Assembly (NCBI RefSeq): GCF_027247405.1 | Contig: NZ_CP097463.1 | Location: forward strand, 2,914,001 to 2,978,000 | Length of the DNA stretch: 64,000 nucleotides | Direction: 5' to 3' | DNA from: Jatrophihabitans cynanchi | Lineage (GTDB): Bacteria > Actinomycetota > Actinomycetes > Mycobacteriales > Jatrophihabitantaceae | Shown: piece by piece, positions 24,568-34,728 of the stretch | How the letters are laid out: the number at the start of each line of letters is the position of its first letter | Position numbering within the stretch: the stretch's first letter is position 1 | Program-made: the position numbers and the translations under genes | Notes under the pieces: generated by a model | Database searches by the model: none | Told to the model about the DNA's origin: nothing | What the model saw: only the letters and a program-made list of their open reading frames with translations

Positions 24568-26342
24568 GGGGCCACCTCCAGCTCGGAGGACTGCGACAGT
24601 AACTCGCGGTAGGCGGGGACGGTGGCCAGCAACTCGCTGTGCGTACCGACCGCCATGATGCGCCCGTCCTGCAGCAGCGCGACCCGGTCGGCGAGCAGCA
24701 CGGTGGACGGCCGGTGCGCGACGACCAGTGCGGTGGTGGACGCGAGCACGCGGCGCAGCGCCTCCTCGACCTGCGACTCGGTGTGCACGTCCAGCGCGGA
24801 CAGCGGGTCGTCGAGCACCAGCACCCGCGGCCGGCCGAGCACGGCCCGGGCCAGCGCCAGCCGTTGCCGCTGGCCGCCGGACAGCGACAGCCCCTGCTCG
24901 CCGATGCGGGTGTCCAGCCCGAACGGCAGCTCGTAGACGAAGCCGGCCTGGGCGACGTCGATCGCCTCGGTGACGTCGTCGTCGGAGATGCCTGCCCGAC
25001 CCAGCGTGAGGTTCTCCCGCACGCTCGCCGAGAAGAGCGTCGCGTCCTCGAACGCCGTGGTGACGGCGTGCCGCAGCTGGTCCAGGCGCAGCTCGCGGAT
25101 ATCGACGCCACCGATCAGGATCCGGCCCTGCGTCACGTCGTACAGCCGCGGGACGAGCGCCGTCATCGTCGTCTTCCCGCTGCCGACAGCGCCGACCAGC
25201 GCCATCGTCTCGCCCGCGGCGATGTCCAGGTCGATGCCCCGCAGGATGTCGGTGTCAGAGTCGGCGTAGCGGAACCAGACGTTCTCGAACCGCAGCGTGC
25301 TGCCCGTCTCCGCGACGGCCGGCGTCTCGGGATCGACGATGGTGGCCTCGGTGTCGAGCACCTCGAACAGCCGCCGCGCGGCACTCGCGGCCTCCTGCAT
25401 CAGGGCCAGTAGCCAGCCCAGCGAGACGATCGGCCAGACCAGCCGCAGGTACAGGGTGAGGAAGGCGACCAGCTGGCCGAGGGTCATCGCGTGGTGCGCG
25501 ACCGCGACCACCCCGCCCCACGCGACGCCGGCCAGGATGAGCTGCGGCAGCCCCTCCAGCACCGCCCAGAACCAGCCCAGGGTGCGCAGCTTGACCAGCT
25601 CGGCACCACGCAGCCGCTCGGCGTCCTTGGTGAACGCCTTCAGCATCTGCGGGCGGCGGCCGTAGGACTTGATCACCCGGATGCCGAGCACCGACTCCTC
25701 GACGGACGTGGCCAGGTCACCGGTGAGGTCCTGTGCCCGTCGCGCGTCGCGGCTGTAGCGCAGCTCGAAGCGCCGGGTGAACACGGCCAGCGGTGCACCC
25801 GAGACCAGGACGAACAGCCCGAGCCACAGGTTGATGTGCACCAGCAGGACCAGCACCACGACGACCGTGGCCGAGTTGGCGATCAGGAAGACGAAGCCGA
25901 ATCCGATGAACCGGCGGATCGTGGAAAGGTCGGTGGTGAGCCGGGACAGCAGCTGCCCGGACGGCCAGCGGTCGTGGAACGCGACGGGCAGCCGTTGCAC
26001 GTGCGCGAAGACGTCCCGCCGGATGTCGGTCTCCAGGTTGGTGGCGGCGACTGACATCGCGTAGCGCCGGACGAAGAACAGCACCGCTTCCAGCACGCCG
26101 AGCAGCAGCGCCAGCGCGGACAGGGACCAGATCCCGGACGTGTCGTGATGGCGGATCGGGCCGTCGACGACGCGGCCGATCACCAGCGGGACGAGCGCCT
26201 GGGCGAGCATCGCGCCGCAGGCACTGGCGATCATGACGATGATCGCGGTGCGGTGCGGCCGGGTCCACCGGCGCAGCCGCAGCAGCGAGGAGAGCGCGTT
26301 GTCGTCAGTGGCCCTATCGGCGTCGTCGGCGATCGAGGTCAC
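24564..26342 (-). CDS. ABC exporter half-transporter (permease-ATPase), degenerate-site subunit
   Basis: 592 aa from the GTG at 26342. Six membrane helices span ~40-320; then Walker A GAVGSGKTT (Lys390), the full signature LSGGQRQR, Walker B VLVLDDPLSALD with Asp512 at the catalytic Glu position, and the switch AHRPST. The Glu-to-Asp change marks the non-hydrolytic site of heterodimeric exporters. TACCGT ends 8 nt before the start and may be the promoter. It is the first gene of the two-gene exporter operon and lies 71 bp downstream of sepH on the same strand. Confidence 0.92.
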   Translation of the reverse strand: MTSIADDADRATDDNALSSLLRLRRWTRPHRTAIIVMIASACGAMLAQALVPLVIGRVVDGPIRHHDTSGIWSLSALALLLGVLEAVLFFVRRYAMSVAATNLETDIRRDVFAHVQRLPVAFHDRWPSGQLLSRLTTDLSTIRRFIGFGFVFLIANSATVVVVLVLLVHINLWLGLFVLVSGAPLAVFTRRFELRYSRDARRAQDLTGDLATSVEESVLGIRVIKSYGRRPQMLKAFTKDAERLRGAELVKLRTLGWFWAVLEGLPQLILAGVAWGGVVAVAHHAMTLGQLVAFLTLYLRLVWPIVSLGWLLALMQEAASAARRLFEVLDTEATIVDPETPAVAETGSTLRFENVWFRYADSDTDILRGIDLDIAAGETMALVGAVGSGKTTMTALVPRLYDVTQGRILIGGVDIRELRLDQLRHAVTTAFEDATLFSASVRENLTLGRAGISDDDVTEAIDVAQAGFVYELPFGLDTRIGEQGLSLSGGQRQRLALARAVLGRPRVLVLDDPLSALDVHTESQVEEALRRVLASTTALVVAHRPSTVLLADRVALLQDGRIMAVGTHSELLATVPAYRELLSQSSELEVAP

Positions 26343-26413
26343 GTTGACCCACGGTACGTCCCGGCACCGACAGCGGACGAATCGTTTTTCGGGGCGAGCC
26401 GATCTTGGACGGG

Positions 26414-27472
26414 TCAGTCGCGCTTGCGCCGCACCCCGAGCAGGATGTCGTCCCACGACGGGATGCGCGCGCGCTCGGCCCGTTGCTCGTCGGTCTCCTC
26501 GACCCGGCCCGCCACGCCCAGGTTCGTCAGCCGGGGCAGCGGCGCCGTCATGCCGTCGCGAGCTGCGCCGCCCTCCGGCTCGTCGACCGGATCGGCCAGC
26601 CGCAGCGGCAGTGGCGGTGCCTGCAGCTCGTCCGTCGGCGCATCCTCGGCGCCGGGGACGGGCCGCGCCGACGAGGCGTGCGGCGCGGGCGCCGGCAGTC
26701 CGGCCGAAGGAAGGAGTGGTCCGGCGCCACCTGCCCGGCGCGGCTCGTCCGGGTTGGCCGCCTCCTGGTCGAACACCTCGTCCACCGGCGGCAGCGGCCC
26801 GGTGTGCGCGTCCGGCCGGGCCGGGAAGGCGACGATGCCGGGGACGAGCGGGGGCGCGGACGTGAGGTTCGCTCGCCCCGGCTCGGCGGTGACGAGCGCG
26901 CGGATCGGCTTGTCGCTGAGCAGGTCGGCGGCGGTGTCGTCGGACGGGGTGACGGTGCGGGTGCCGAGGTGGAAGGCCCATTCGGCCTGCCGCTCGGCCT
27001 CGCCGCCGACCCAGGTCGCGGTGATCACCCAGTGGCCGTCCTCGTGGCGGCGCGCATCCCAGCTCACCGCGGCGGCGTCGATGCCGTACGCCTCGAACCG
27101 CTCGTCCACGGCGTCGCCGAACACGACCGTCTGCCCCTCGGTGGTGCTGCGTCGGGCGCGAGCGCGCCGGGCCTCACCGGCGATCCGGCTGCGCTCCTCG
27201 AGAACGGCGCCGGCGAAGCGCAGGATGCGCTCCAGCGACGTCCCGGATTCGACGGCGAGCTCATCGGGCGTCTCACCGGCGCGCACCCGCATCTGGATCT
27301 CGCGCGGGCCGATCGACGACGGCTCCTGCGGGGTGACGGCATGCCTGGGCAGGTCGGTACGCAGCGCGTCTCGCAGCGCGGTGTCGATCAGCAGCGAGAA
27401 CTGCTCCGCGCCGTCGGCGGTCTGCACGATCGCATGGTCCTCGTCCACAGAGACGAATCGCAGCTGTCGCAT
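26414..27472 (-). CDS. sepH: Septation protein SepH (DUF3071)
   Basis: 352 aa from the ATG at 27472. The N-terminal domain (MRQLRFVSVDEDHAIVQTAD) and IGPREIQMRVRAGETPDELA match SepH, in which a DUF3071 domain with a helix-turn-helix-like motif precedes a disordered tail. The tail here is Pro/Ala-rich (residues ~230-330), and the C-terminus ends in RIPSWDDILLGVRRKRD, the conserved final segment. SepH stimulates FtsZ assembly at division septa. The divisome partner FtsZ is not in the window. Confidence 0.92.
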   Translation of the reverse strand: MRQLRFVSVDEDHAIVQTADGAEQFSLLIDTALRDALRTDLPRHAVTPQEPSSIGPREIQMRVRAGETPDELAVESGTSLERILRFAGAVLEERSRIAGEARRARARRSTTEGQTVVFGDAVDERFEAYGIDAAAVSWDARRHEDGHWVITATWVGGEAERQAEWAFHLGTRTVTPSDDTAADLLSDKPIRALVTAEPGRANLTSAPPLVPGIVAFPARPDAHTGPLPPVDEVFDQEAANPDEPRRAGGAGPLLPSAGLPAPAPHASSARPVPGAEDAPTDELQAPPLPLRLADPVDEPEGGAARDGMTAPLPRLTNLGVAGRVEETDEQRAERARIPSWDDILLGVRRKRD

Positions 27473-27478
27473 GACGTG

Positions 27479-27484
27479 ACGATA
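27479..27484 (-). promoter_or_regulatory. Leaderless -10 of sepH
   Basis: TATCGT reads on the minus strand 6 nt before the ATG at 27472, and no Shine-Dalgarno is present. Transcription is expected to begin at or next to the start codon. Confidence 0.5.
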
Positions 27485-27520
27485 TGCGCGGCGTGCCGCG
27501 ATCGGCCGGAGCACACGCCG

Positions 27521-29039
<1,519 letters not shown>

Positions 29040-29045
29040 GGCGGC

Positions 29046-29051
29046 AGGTTA
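29046..29051 (-). promoter_or_regulatory. Leaderless -10 of the MmcQ/YjbR gene
   Basis: TAACCT on the minus strand is followed by exactly 6 nt (GCCGCC) and the GTG start at 29039, with no Shine-Dalgarno. Confidence 0.5.
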
Positions 29052-29071
29052 TGGCGCGGCACCGACAGCGG

Positions 29072-30370
29072 TCAGCTGCCGAGCACCTGGGTCAGGTACG
29101 CGTTGCCGAACAGGCGCTGCGGATCGAGCTTGTCGCGCAGGGCCGCGAAGTCGTCCAGGTGCGGGTAGGTCTCGCGCAGCGAGTCCGCGTCGCGCCAGTG
29201 CAGCTTGCCCCAGTGCGGCCGGCCGTCGACGTCGCGGGCGATCGCCTCGACCGCGCGGAAGTACGCCTCGTGATTGCGCCGGTGGTACTGGTGCACGGCG
29301 ACGTAGCCGGACTCGCGGCCGTACGCCGTCGAGAGCCAGATGTCGTCGGCCGCCGCGAAGCGCACCTCCACCGGGAAGCCCACCTGTTCGCCGCTGCGGG
29401 CCAGGTAGCGCTCGATCTCGGCGAGCACCTGCGGCACCGCCGCGCGTGGCACGGCGTACTCCATCTCGCGGAACACCACGCGCCGCGGCGAGGCGAACAC
29501 CCGGTAGGACCGGTCGATGTAGTCGCGTGCCGAGAGCGCCCGCGCGGCGATCGCGTTCGCGCGCGGGATGAGTGCAGGGCGCCGCGTGGTGAGCTTGTTG
29601 ACGGCGTCGAAGAGCGTGTTGGCCAGGAACTCGTCGTCGACGGCGTGCCGGAGCCGGCCGAGCGGACGCAGCCGGGTGTCCGGCAGCACCCGGTTGTTGC
29701 GCTTGGTGAGCACCCGCCGGGTGTGTGGGAACCAGTAGAACTCGAAGTGGTCGTTCGCAGCGACGCTCTCGTCCAGGTCGGCGAGGACGACGTCGAGCGG
29801 CGCCGGTGCTTCGGCCGCCGCGAGCGCGAAGGCCGGCACGCACTGGAGCGTGACGGTGACGATGACGCCCAGCGCGCCGAGGCCAACGCGGGCGGCGGCG
29901 AACAGGTCCGGATCGGATGCGGCGTCGACGTCGCGCAGCGTGCCGTCGGCGAGCACGAGTTGCAGCGCGTGCACCTGGGTGGCCAGCCCGCCGAGCTTGG
30001 CGCCGGTGCCGTGCGTTCCGGTCGAGATCGCTCCGGAGATCGACTGCACGTCGACGTCGCCGAGGTTCGGCATCGCCAGGCCGAGGTGCCAGAGCGCCTC
30101 GTTCAGCTCGTGCAACCGGGTTCCGGCCAGGACGGTCACCAGGCCGCTCTCGCGGTCGGCGCGCAGCACGCCGCTGAGCCGGTCCAGCCGCAGCTGGGTG
30201 TGGTCGGTGGCGCCGATCGCGGTGAACGAGTGTCCGGCGCCGATCGGCTTGATCCGCCGGCCGGCGGCGGACGCGTCGGCGACGGACTGCTGGACCGCCG
30301 CGACGTCTGCGGGCGAGACGGCGGTGACCTCGGCGCGGACGGTGCCTGCCCAGTTCGTCCACGTGGCCAT
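29072..30370 (-). CDS. FAD-linked D-arabinono-1,4-lactone/L-gulonolactone-type oxidase
   Basis: 432 aa from the ATG at 30370 (MATWTNWAGTVRAEV). The N-terminal FAD domain of the vanillyl-alcohol-oxidase fold shows IKPIGAGHSFTAIG and SISGAISTGTHGTGAKLGGL. The C-terminal ALO domain ends in HWGKLHWRDADSLRETYPHL and DPQRLFGNAYL, including the His-Trp-x-Lys motif of sugar-lactone oxidases. It oxidises an aldono-lactone with oxygen or another acceptor. It is divergent from a TetR operon across a 49-bp perfect palindrome and is presumably controlled by that TetR. Confidence 0.92.
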   Translation of the reverse strand: MATWTNWAGTVRAEVTAVSPADVAAVQQSVADASAAGRRIKPIGAGHSFTAIGATDHTQLRLDRLSGVLRADRESGLVTVLAGTRLHELNEALWHLGLAMPNLGDVDVQSISGAISTGTHGTGAKLGGLATQVHALQLVLADGTLRDVDAASDPDLFAAARVGLGALGVIVTVTLQCVPAFALAAAEAPAPLDVVLADLDESVAANDHFEFYWFPHTRRVLTKRNNRVLPDTRLRPLGRLRHAVDDEFLANTLFDAVNKLTTRRPALIPRANAIAARALSARDYIDRSYRVFASPRRVVFREMEYAVPRAAVPQVLAEIERYLARSGEQVGFPVEVRFAAADDIWLSTAYGRESGYVAVHQYHRRNHEAYFRAVEAIARDVDGRPHWGKLHWRDADSLRETYPHLDDFAALRDKLDPQRLFGNAYLTQVLGS

Positions 30371-30383
30371 GCCGACCATGGTG

Positions 30384-30432
30384 AACTGGACAGCCGTCCA
30401 GGTCAACCCTTGACCTGGACGGCTGTCCAGTT
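30384..30432. promoter_or_regulatory. 49-bp perfect palindromic operator (TetR site)
   Basis: Two 23-bp arms, AACTGGACAGCCGTCCAGGT plus CAA and the exact complement, flank a CCC loop. Each arm holds its own 16-bp palindrome CTGGACAGCCGTCCAG. So there are two tandem dyads arranged as one large dyad between the lactone oxidase and tetR starts. It lies over both promoters and is the obvious target of the TetR protein. Confidence 0.85.
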
Positions 30433-30447
30433 GTCTGATTGCGGGTT

Positions 30448-31080
30448 ATGAGCACCCGCATGCCGGTGGCCGACCGGCGCACCCAGCTCGTCGACGCAGC
30501 CCTCGACGTCGCCGCGCGGGAGGGCATCGCCGCCACCACCGTGCGCCGCGTCGCCGACCGCGCCGGCGTTGCGCTCGGCGTGGTGCACTACTGCTTCGCC
30601 GACAAGGACGAGCTGTTCGCGGCGCTGGCGGCGCGCATCGTCGACTCGCTCGCCGGAGCCGGCGCGGCAGGCCTGGAGTTCGACGCCGCACCGGACCTGG
30701 CTACCGCACTCGACGCCGCGGTGAGCGCGTTGTGGCAGACGATCGAGGCCACCCCGGGCGAGCAGCTGCTCAGCTACGAGATCACCACGCACGCACTGCG
30801 GCACGGCGAGTTGCGGGCGGTGGCCGAACGCCAGTACGCGGTGTCGCAGCAGGCCGTCGAACAGGTGCTCGAACTCGCCGCGGCGGTGAGCGGTGCGACC
30901 TGGACGAGGCCGGTGCCCGAACTCGCCGCGGATACGCTCGCGTTCGTCGACGGCGTGACGCTGCGCTGGCTGGTGGACGCGGACAGCGCCGCAGCGCACG
31001 ACCGGCTGGCCTCGTTCGCCGCGTACCTGGCGACGCACGCGCGACGGCGCCGCGGCCGCGTCCGGGCCCTGGCCAGATGA
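30448..31080 (+). CDS. TetR family transcriptional regulator
   Basis: 210 aa from the ATG at 30448. The helix-turn-helix is classical: AALDVAAREGIAATTVRRVA, then DRAGVALGVVHYCFADKDEL with the recognition helix. The C-terminal ligand domain is helical. It overlaps the next gene by 4 bp (ATGA) and sits 15 bp from the large palindrome, so it very likely represses itself, the downstream aldolase gene and the divergent oxidase. Confidence 0.92.
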   Translation: MSTRMPVADRRTQLVDAALDVAAREGIAATTVRRVADRAGVALGVVHYCFADKDELFAALAARIVDSLAGAGAAGLEFDAAPDLATALDAAVSALWQTIEATPGEQLLSYEITTHALRHGELRAVAERQYAVSQQAVEQVLELAAAVSGATWTRPVPELAADTLAFVDGVTLRWLVDADSAAAHDRLASFAAYLATHARRRRGRVRALAR

Positions 31081-32228
31081 GCGACCTCGCGGCATTGACG
31101 GCCGCCACCGCGCACCTGCCCGCCCCACTGGTCGCGCTCGACCTGCCGGCCGCGCGGGCCAACGCCGCCGACCTGGTGCGCCGGGCCGCCGGCACGCCGG
31201 TGCGCGTGGCCAGCAAGTCGGTGCGCTGCCGCTATGTGCTCGACCTCGCGCTGGGCACGCCCGGGTTCGCCGGCGTGATGGCGTACTCGGTGCGCGAGGC
31301 GATCTGGCTGGCGCGCACCGGCGTGCGCCCACTCCTGCTCGGCTACCCGAGCGCGGACCGCGACGCGATCGCCGAGCTCGGCGCCGACCCCGCGCTCGTC
31401 GAGGCGATCACGCTGATGGTCGACGGCGCCGAGCAGCTCGAGCTGATCCGCTCGGCCACCGACGCGCCGGTCCGGGTGTGCCTGGACATCGACGCGTCGC
31501 TGCGCATCGGCCGGCTGCACCTCGGCGCGCGCCGCTCGCCGCTGCGCACCCCGGCCGACGCCGCGGGGCTGGCCACCGTCGCGGCCGGGCTCGGGCTGCG
31601 GGTTGTCGGCGTCATGTTCTACGAGGCGCAGATCGCCGGGCTGCCGGACAGCTCACCTGCCGTCCGGCTGGTCAAGGCGCGGTCCGCCGCGGAGCTGTCC
31701 CGGCGGCGCGGCACGGTCGTGTCCGCTGTGCAGGACGCGATCGGCGGGGCGCTGGAGCTGGTGAACTCGGGCGGCACCGGCAGCCTGGAGATCAGCAGTG
31801 CCGACCAGTGCGTCACCGAGGTCACTGCGGGCTCCGGGCTGTACACGCCGGCCCTGTTCGACCACTACCGCGCCTTCGAGCCGCGGCCCGCGCTGTACTT
31901 CGCGCTGCCGGTCGTGCGGCGGCCGGCACCGGGGATCGCCACGCTGTTCGGCGGCGGCTACATCGCGTCCGGCCCGTCCGGCCGCTCGCGGCTGCCGTCA
32001 CTCGCGACGTCCGGGCTGAAGCTGATCGGCACCGAGGGGGCCGGAGAGGTGCAGACCCCGGTGCGCGGCCGCGCGGCCGCGGGGCTGCGCGTCGGCGACC
32101 GGGTCTGGTTCCGGCACGCGAAGGCCGGCGAGCTGCTCGAACGGTTCGACACCGTGCACGTGATCGACGGTGACCGGCTGGTCGACTCCGTCCCCACCTA
32201 CCGCGGCGAGGGCAGCACGTTCGGCTGA
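31077..32228 (+). CDS. Amino acid deaminase/aldolase-like PLP enzyme (alanine racemase N-terminal fold)
   Basis: 383 aa. The PLP-binding lysine is in PVRVASKSVRC near residue 42, and the barrel continues with VCLDIDASLRIGRLHLGAR and LVNSGGTGSLE, the glycine-rich phosphate loop. The C-terminal segment (RVGDRVWFRHAKAGELLERF) matches the D-threonine aldolase/D-serine dehydratase-like branch, where a metal near a His/Cys pair assists. The substrate is unknown. It is coupled to tetR and divergent from the sugar-lactone oxidase, a neighbour combination I recall from other actinobacteria. Confidence 0.82.
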   Translation: MSDLAALTAATAHLPAPLVALDLPAARANAADLVRRAAGTPVRVASKSVRCRYVLDLALGTPGFAGVMAYSVREAIWLARTGVRPLLLGYPSADRDAIAELGADPALVEAITLMVDGAEQLELIRSATDAPVRVCLDIDASLRIGRLHLGARRSPLRTPADAAGLATVAAGLGLRVVGVMFYEAQIAGLPDSSPAVRLVKARSAAELSRRRGTVVSAVQDAIGGALELVNSGGTGSLEISSADQCVTEVTAGSGLYTPALFDHYRAFEPRPALYFALPVVRRPAPGIATLFGGGYIASGPSGRSRLPSLATSGLKLIGTEGAGEVQTPVRGRAAAGLRVGDRVWFRHAKAGELLERFDTVHVIDGDRLVDSVPTYRGEGSTFG

Positions 32229-32256
32229 GCCGGGTCGTCCGCGCGCGGCCGACGCA

Positions 32257-32802
32257 TCAGCTGGCGAGGCGGGGGCGACCCGCGTGCGCGAGCGCGGCGA
32301 GGGCGTCGGCGATCGCTGCGCGTGTGGCGGCGTCGCCGATCAGCCCGTCGTCGCCGATCGCCTCGCGGGTGACCGGGATGTGCCGGCAGGCGTCCTCGAC
32401 GAGCTGCGCCTGGATGTAGCCGAGCACCACCTGCAGTGTCGCGGTGGCGCCGCCGCCGCGGCGCTCGTCGGCGGCCACGTTCACCCAGGCGACCGGCTTG
32501 CCGGTCAGCTCGGTGCCGCCGACCAGCCATTCGAGCAGGTTCTTCAGAGCGCCCGGCAACGTCCCGGCGTACTCGGGCGTGCAGACCAGCACCGCGTCCG
32601 AACGCGCGACCGCGGCACGCAGCTCACCGACCGGCGCCGGTAGCGACGGGCCGTCGTCGTCCGGGTTGAAATGCGGTAGGTCGGTCAGCCCGGCGTACAC
32701 CTCGGCCCGGATTCCGTCGGGCGCGCAGGCGGCCGCGGTACGCACGAACGCCGAGTTGGTGGAGGCGGCCCGGGTCGAACCGGAGATCAGCAGGATCCTC
32801 AT
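32257..32802 (-). CDS. NADPH-dependent FMN reductase
   Basis: 181 aa, flavodoxin-like. The FMN phosphate loop is ISGSTRAASTN, and the second FMN loop is CTPEYAGTLPGALKNLLEWL, both highly conserved in this family. It reduces FMN or quinones with NAD(P)H, often in protection against electrophiles. It stands alone, converging with the aldolase-like gene. Confidence 0.9.
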   Translation of the reverse strand: MRILLISGSTRAASTNSAFVRTAAACAPDGIRAEVYAGLTDLPHFNPDDDGPSLPAPVGELRAAVARSDAVLVCTPEYAGTLPGALKNLLEWLVGGTELTGKPVAWVNVAADERRGGGATATLQVVLGYIQAQLVEDACRHIPVTREAIGDDGLIGDAATRAAIADALAALAHAGRPRLAS

Positions 32803-32841
32803 GACGGTGCCAGCGCGCGGTGCCTGGCCCGCATTCCGATC

Positions 32842-33948
32842 TCAGCCGTGGCTGATGTCCGACCAGCCCTCGACCTCCTGCGGCTTGCGCGGCGCGGGGC
32901 CGACGTAGCGCGCCGACGGGCGCACCAGGCGTCCGGTCTTCTTCTGCTCCATGATGTGCGCCGACCAGCCGGCCGTGCGCGCCGAGCTGAACATCGCGGG
33001 CATCATGTGCGGCGGCACCTCGGCGAAGTCCAGGATCACTGCGGCCCAGAACTCGACGTTGGTCTCGATCGGGCGGTCCGGGCGGCGCTCGCGCAGTTCG
33101 GCCAGCGCCGCCTGCTCGAGGGCGGACGCCGCCTCGAAGCGCGGCGCGTTGAGTTCCCTGCAGGTGCGGCGCAGCACCCGGGCGCGCGGGTCCTCGGCGC
33201 GGTAGACGCGGTGCCCGAAGCCCATCAGCCGCTCGTGTCGGTCCAGGATGCCCTTGACCACCTTGGCGGCATCACCGGTCTGCTCCACCTCGGCGATCAT
33301 CGGCAGCACGCGCGCGGGAGCACCCCCGTGCAGCGGCCCGCTCATCGCGCCGATCGCGCCGGACATGGCGGCGGCGACGTCGGCGCCGGTGGAGGCGATC
33401 ACGCGGGCGGTGAAGGTGGACGCGTTCATGCCGTGCTCGGCGGCCGAGACGAAGTACGCGTCGACGGCCTTGATGTGCGCCGGGTCGGGCTCGCCGCGCC
33501 AGCGCACCATCATCCGCTCGACGATGGTGTCGCACTGGTCGATGCGCGACTGCGGCACGGCCGGGTTGGCCAGCCCGCGCGCGGACTGCGCGACGTAGGA
33601 CAGTGCCATCACGGCGGCACGGGCCAGCTGCTCGCGCGCCTCCTCGTCGCTGATGTCCAGCAGCGGGCGGTAATCCCAGATCGGCGAGAGCATCGCCAGC
33701 GCGGCCTGCACGTCCACGCGCACGTCGCCGGTGTGCACCGGGATCGGGAACGGCTCGGCGGGCGGCAGGCCCGGACCGAACTTGCCGTCGACCAGCAGCG
33801 CCCACACGTTGCCGAAGGTGACCTCGCCGGCGAGGTCCTCGATATCCACCCCGCGGTAGCGCAGCGCGCCGCCGTCCTTGTCCGGTTCGGCGATCTCGGT
33901 CTCGAACGCGATGACGCCTTCGAGGCCCGGGCTGTAGTCGGCGGCCAT
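32842..33948 (-). CDS. citA: Citrate synthase 2 (CitA type)
   Basis: 368 aa from the ATG at 33948, with GGAG 8 nt upstream. Catalytic histidines are in SGPLHGGA (His207) and MGFGHRVY (His246). The usual catalytic Asp of citrate synthases (NVDF) is a Glu here (NVEFWAAVILDFAE, Glu299); I recall the same change in mycobacterial CitA. It condenses oxaloacetate with acetyl-CoA. It is divergent from pdxH with 121 bp between the starts. Confidence 0.92.
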   Translation of the reverse strand: MAADYSPGLEGVIAFETEIAEPDKDGGALRYRGVDIEDLAGEVTFGNVWALLVDGKFGPGLPPAEPFPIPVHTGDVRVDVQAALAMLSPIWDYRPLLDISDEEAREQLARAAVMALSYVAQSARGLANPAVPQSRIDQCDTIVERMMVRWRGEPDPAHIKAVDAYFVSAAEHGMNASTFTARVIASTGADVAAAMSGAIGAMSGPLHGGAPARVLPMIAEVEQTGDAAKVVKGILDRHERLMGFGHRVYRAEDPRARVLRRTCRELNAPRFEAASALEQAALAELRERRPDRPIETNVEFWAAVILDFAEVPPHMMPAMFSSARTAGWSAHIMEQKKTGRLVRPSARYVGPAPRKPQEVEGWSDISHG

Positions 33949-34069
33949 AGGGGATGCTCCGATCGGATTTGGTGTCGGCTTCCGTCTCGGCGGCTGGGTC
34001 ACACCCGCCGCCCGCCATTGTGCCCATACCGAAGGATGGGACGAGCAGGAGGTGCGAGAATCAGCACAA

Positions 34070-34711
34070 ATGACGGACCCAGCCAGCATGCGCCGCGTCT
34101 ACCAGCGCGGCACGCTCACCGAGAGCACGGCGCCGGAGCACTGGTTCACCCTGTTCGCCGAGTGGTTCGCGGCCGCAGCCGCCGAACTGATCGCGGTCGA
34201 GGTCAACGCGATGCAGGTGGCGACGGTCGATGCGGCCGGCCATCCCGCCGTCCGGACGGTGCTGCTCAAGGCCTTCGACGAGCGCGGCATCGTCTTCTAC
34301 ACGAACTACTCCTCCGCCAAGGGCCGTGACCTCGAGGCGCGGCCGTATGCCGCGGCGGTCCTCGCCTGGCTCGCGCAGGAGCGGCAGGTGCGGATCAGCG
34401 GTCCGGTCTCACGCGTCACCCGCGCCGAGACCGAGGCGTACTTCGCCGGCCGGCCGCGCGGATCGCAGCTGGGTGCGTGGGCCTCGGGCCAGTCGGCGCT
34501 CGTCCCGTCCCGTGCCGTGCTGGACGAGGCGGAGCGGGAGGTGACCGAGCGGTTCGCCGGGCGCGACATCCCGCCGCCGCCGCACTGGGGCGGCTACCGC
34601 ATCGCGCCCGAGGCGGTGGAGTTCTGGCAGGGGCGCCCGGACCGGTTGCACGACCGGCTGCGCTACCGGCGCGAGGGTGAGCGCTGGCTGCTGGAACGGC
34701 TGGCCCCGTAG
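34070..34711 (+). CDS. pdxH: Pyridoxamine/pyridoxine 5'-phosphate oxidase PdxH
   Basis: 213 aa from the ATG at 34070. FMN-binding segments RTVLLKAFDERGIVFYTNYS and GRDLEARPYAAAV, the dimer motif SRVTRAETEAYFAGRPRGSQ, and the substrate loop PPHWGGYRIAPEAVEFWQG are all canonical. It makes pyridoxal phosphate from the pyridoxamine or pyridoxine form. AGGAGG lies 17 nt upstream of this ATG; an alternative GTG at 34052 overlaps that site and is therefore less likely. Confidence 0.94.
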   Translation: MTDPASMRRVYQRGTLTESTAPEHWFTLFAEWFAAAAAELIAVEVNAMQVATVDAAGHPAVRTVLLKAFDERGIVFYTNYSSAKGRDLEARPYAAAVLAWLAQERQVRISGPVSRVTRAETEAYFAGRPRGSQLGAWASGQSALVPSRAVLDEAEREVTERFAGRDIPPPPHWGGYRIAPEAVEFWQGRPDRLHDRLRYRREGERWLLERLAP

Positions 34712-34728
34712 TTGAACCGGCACCGTCG

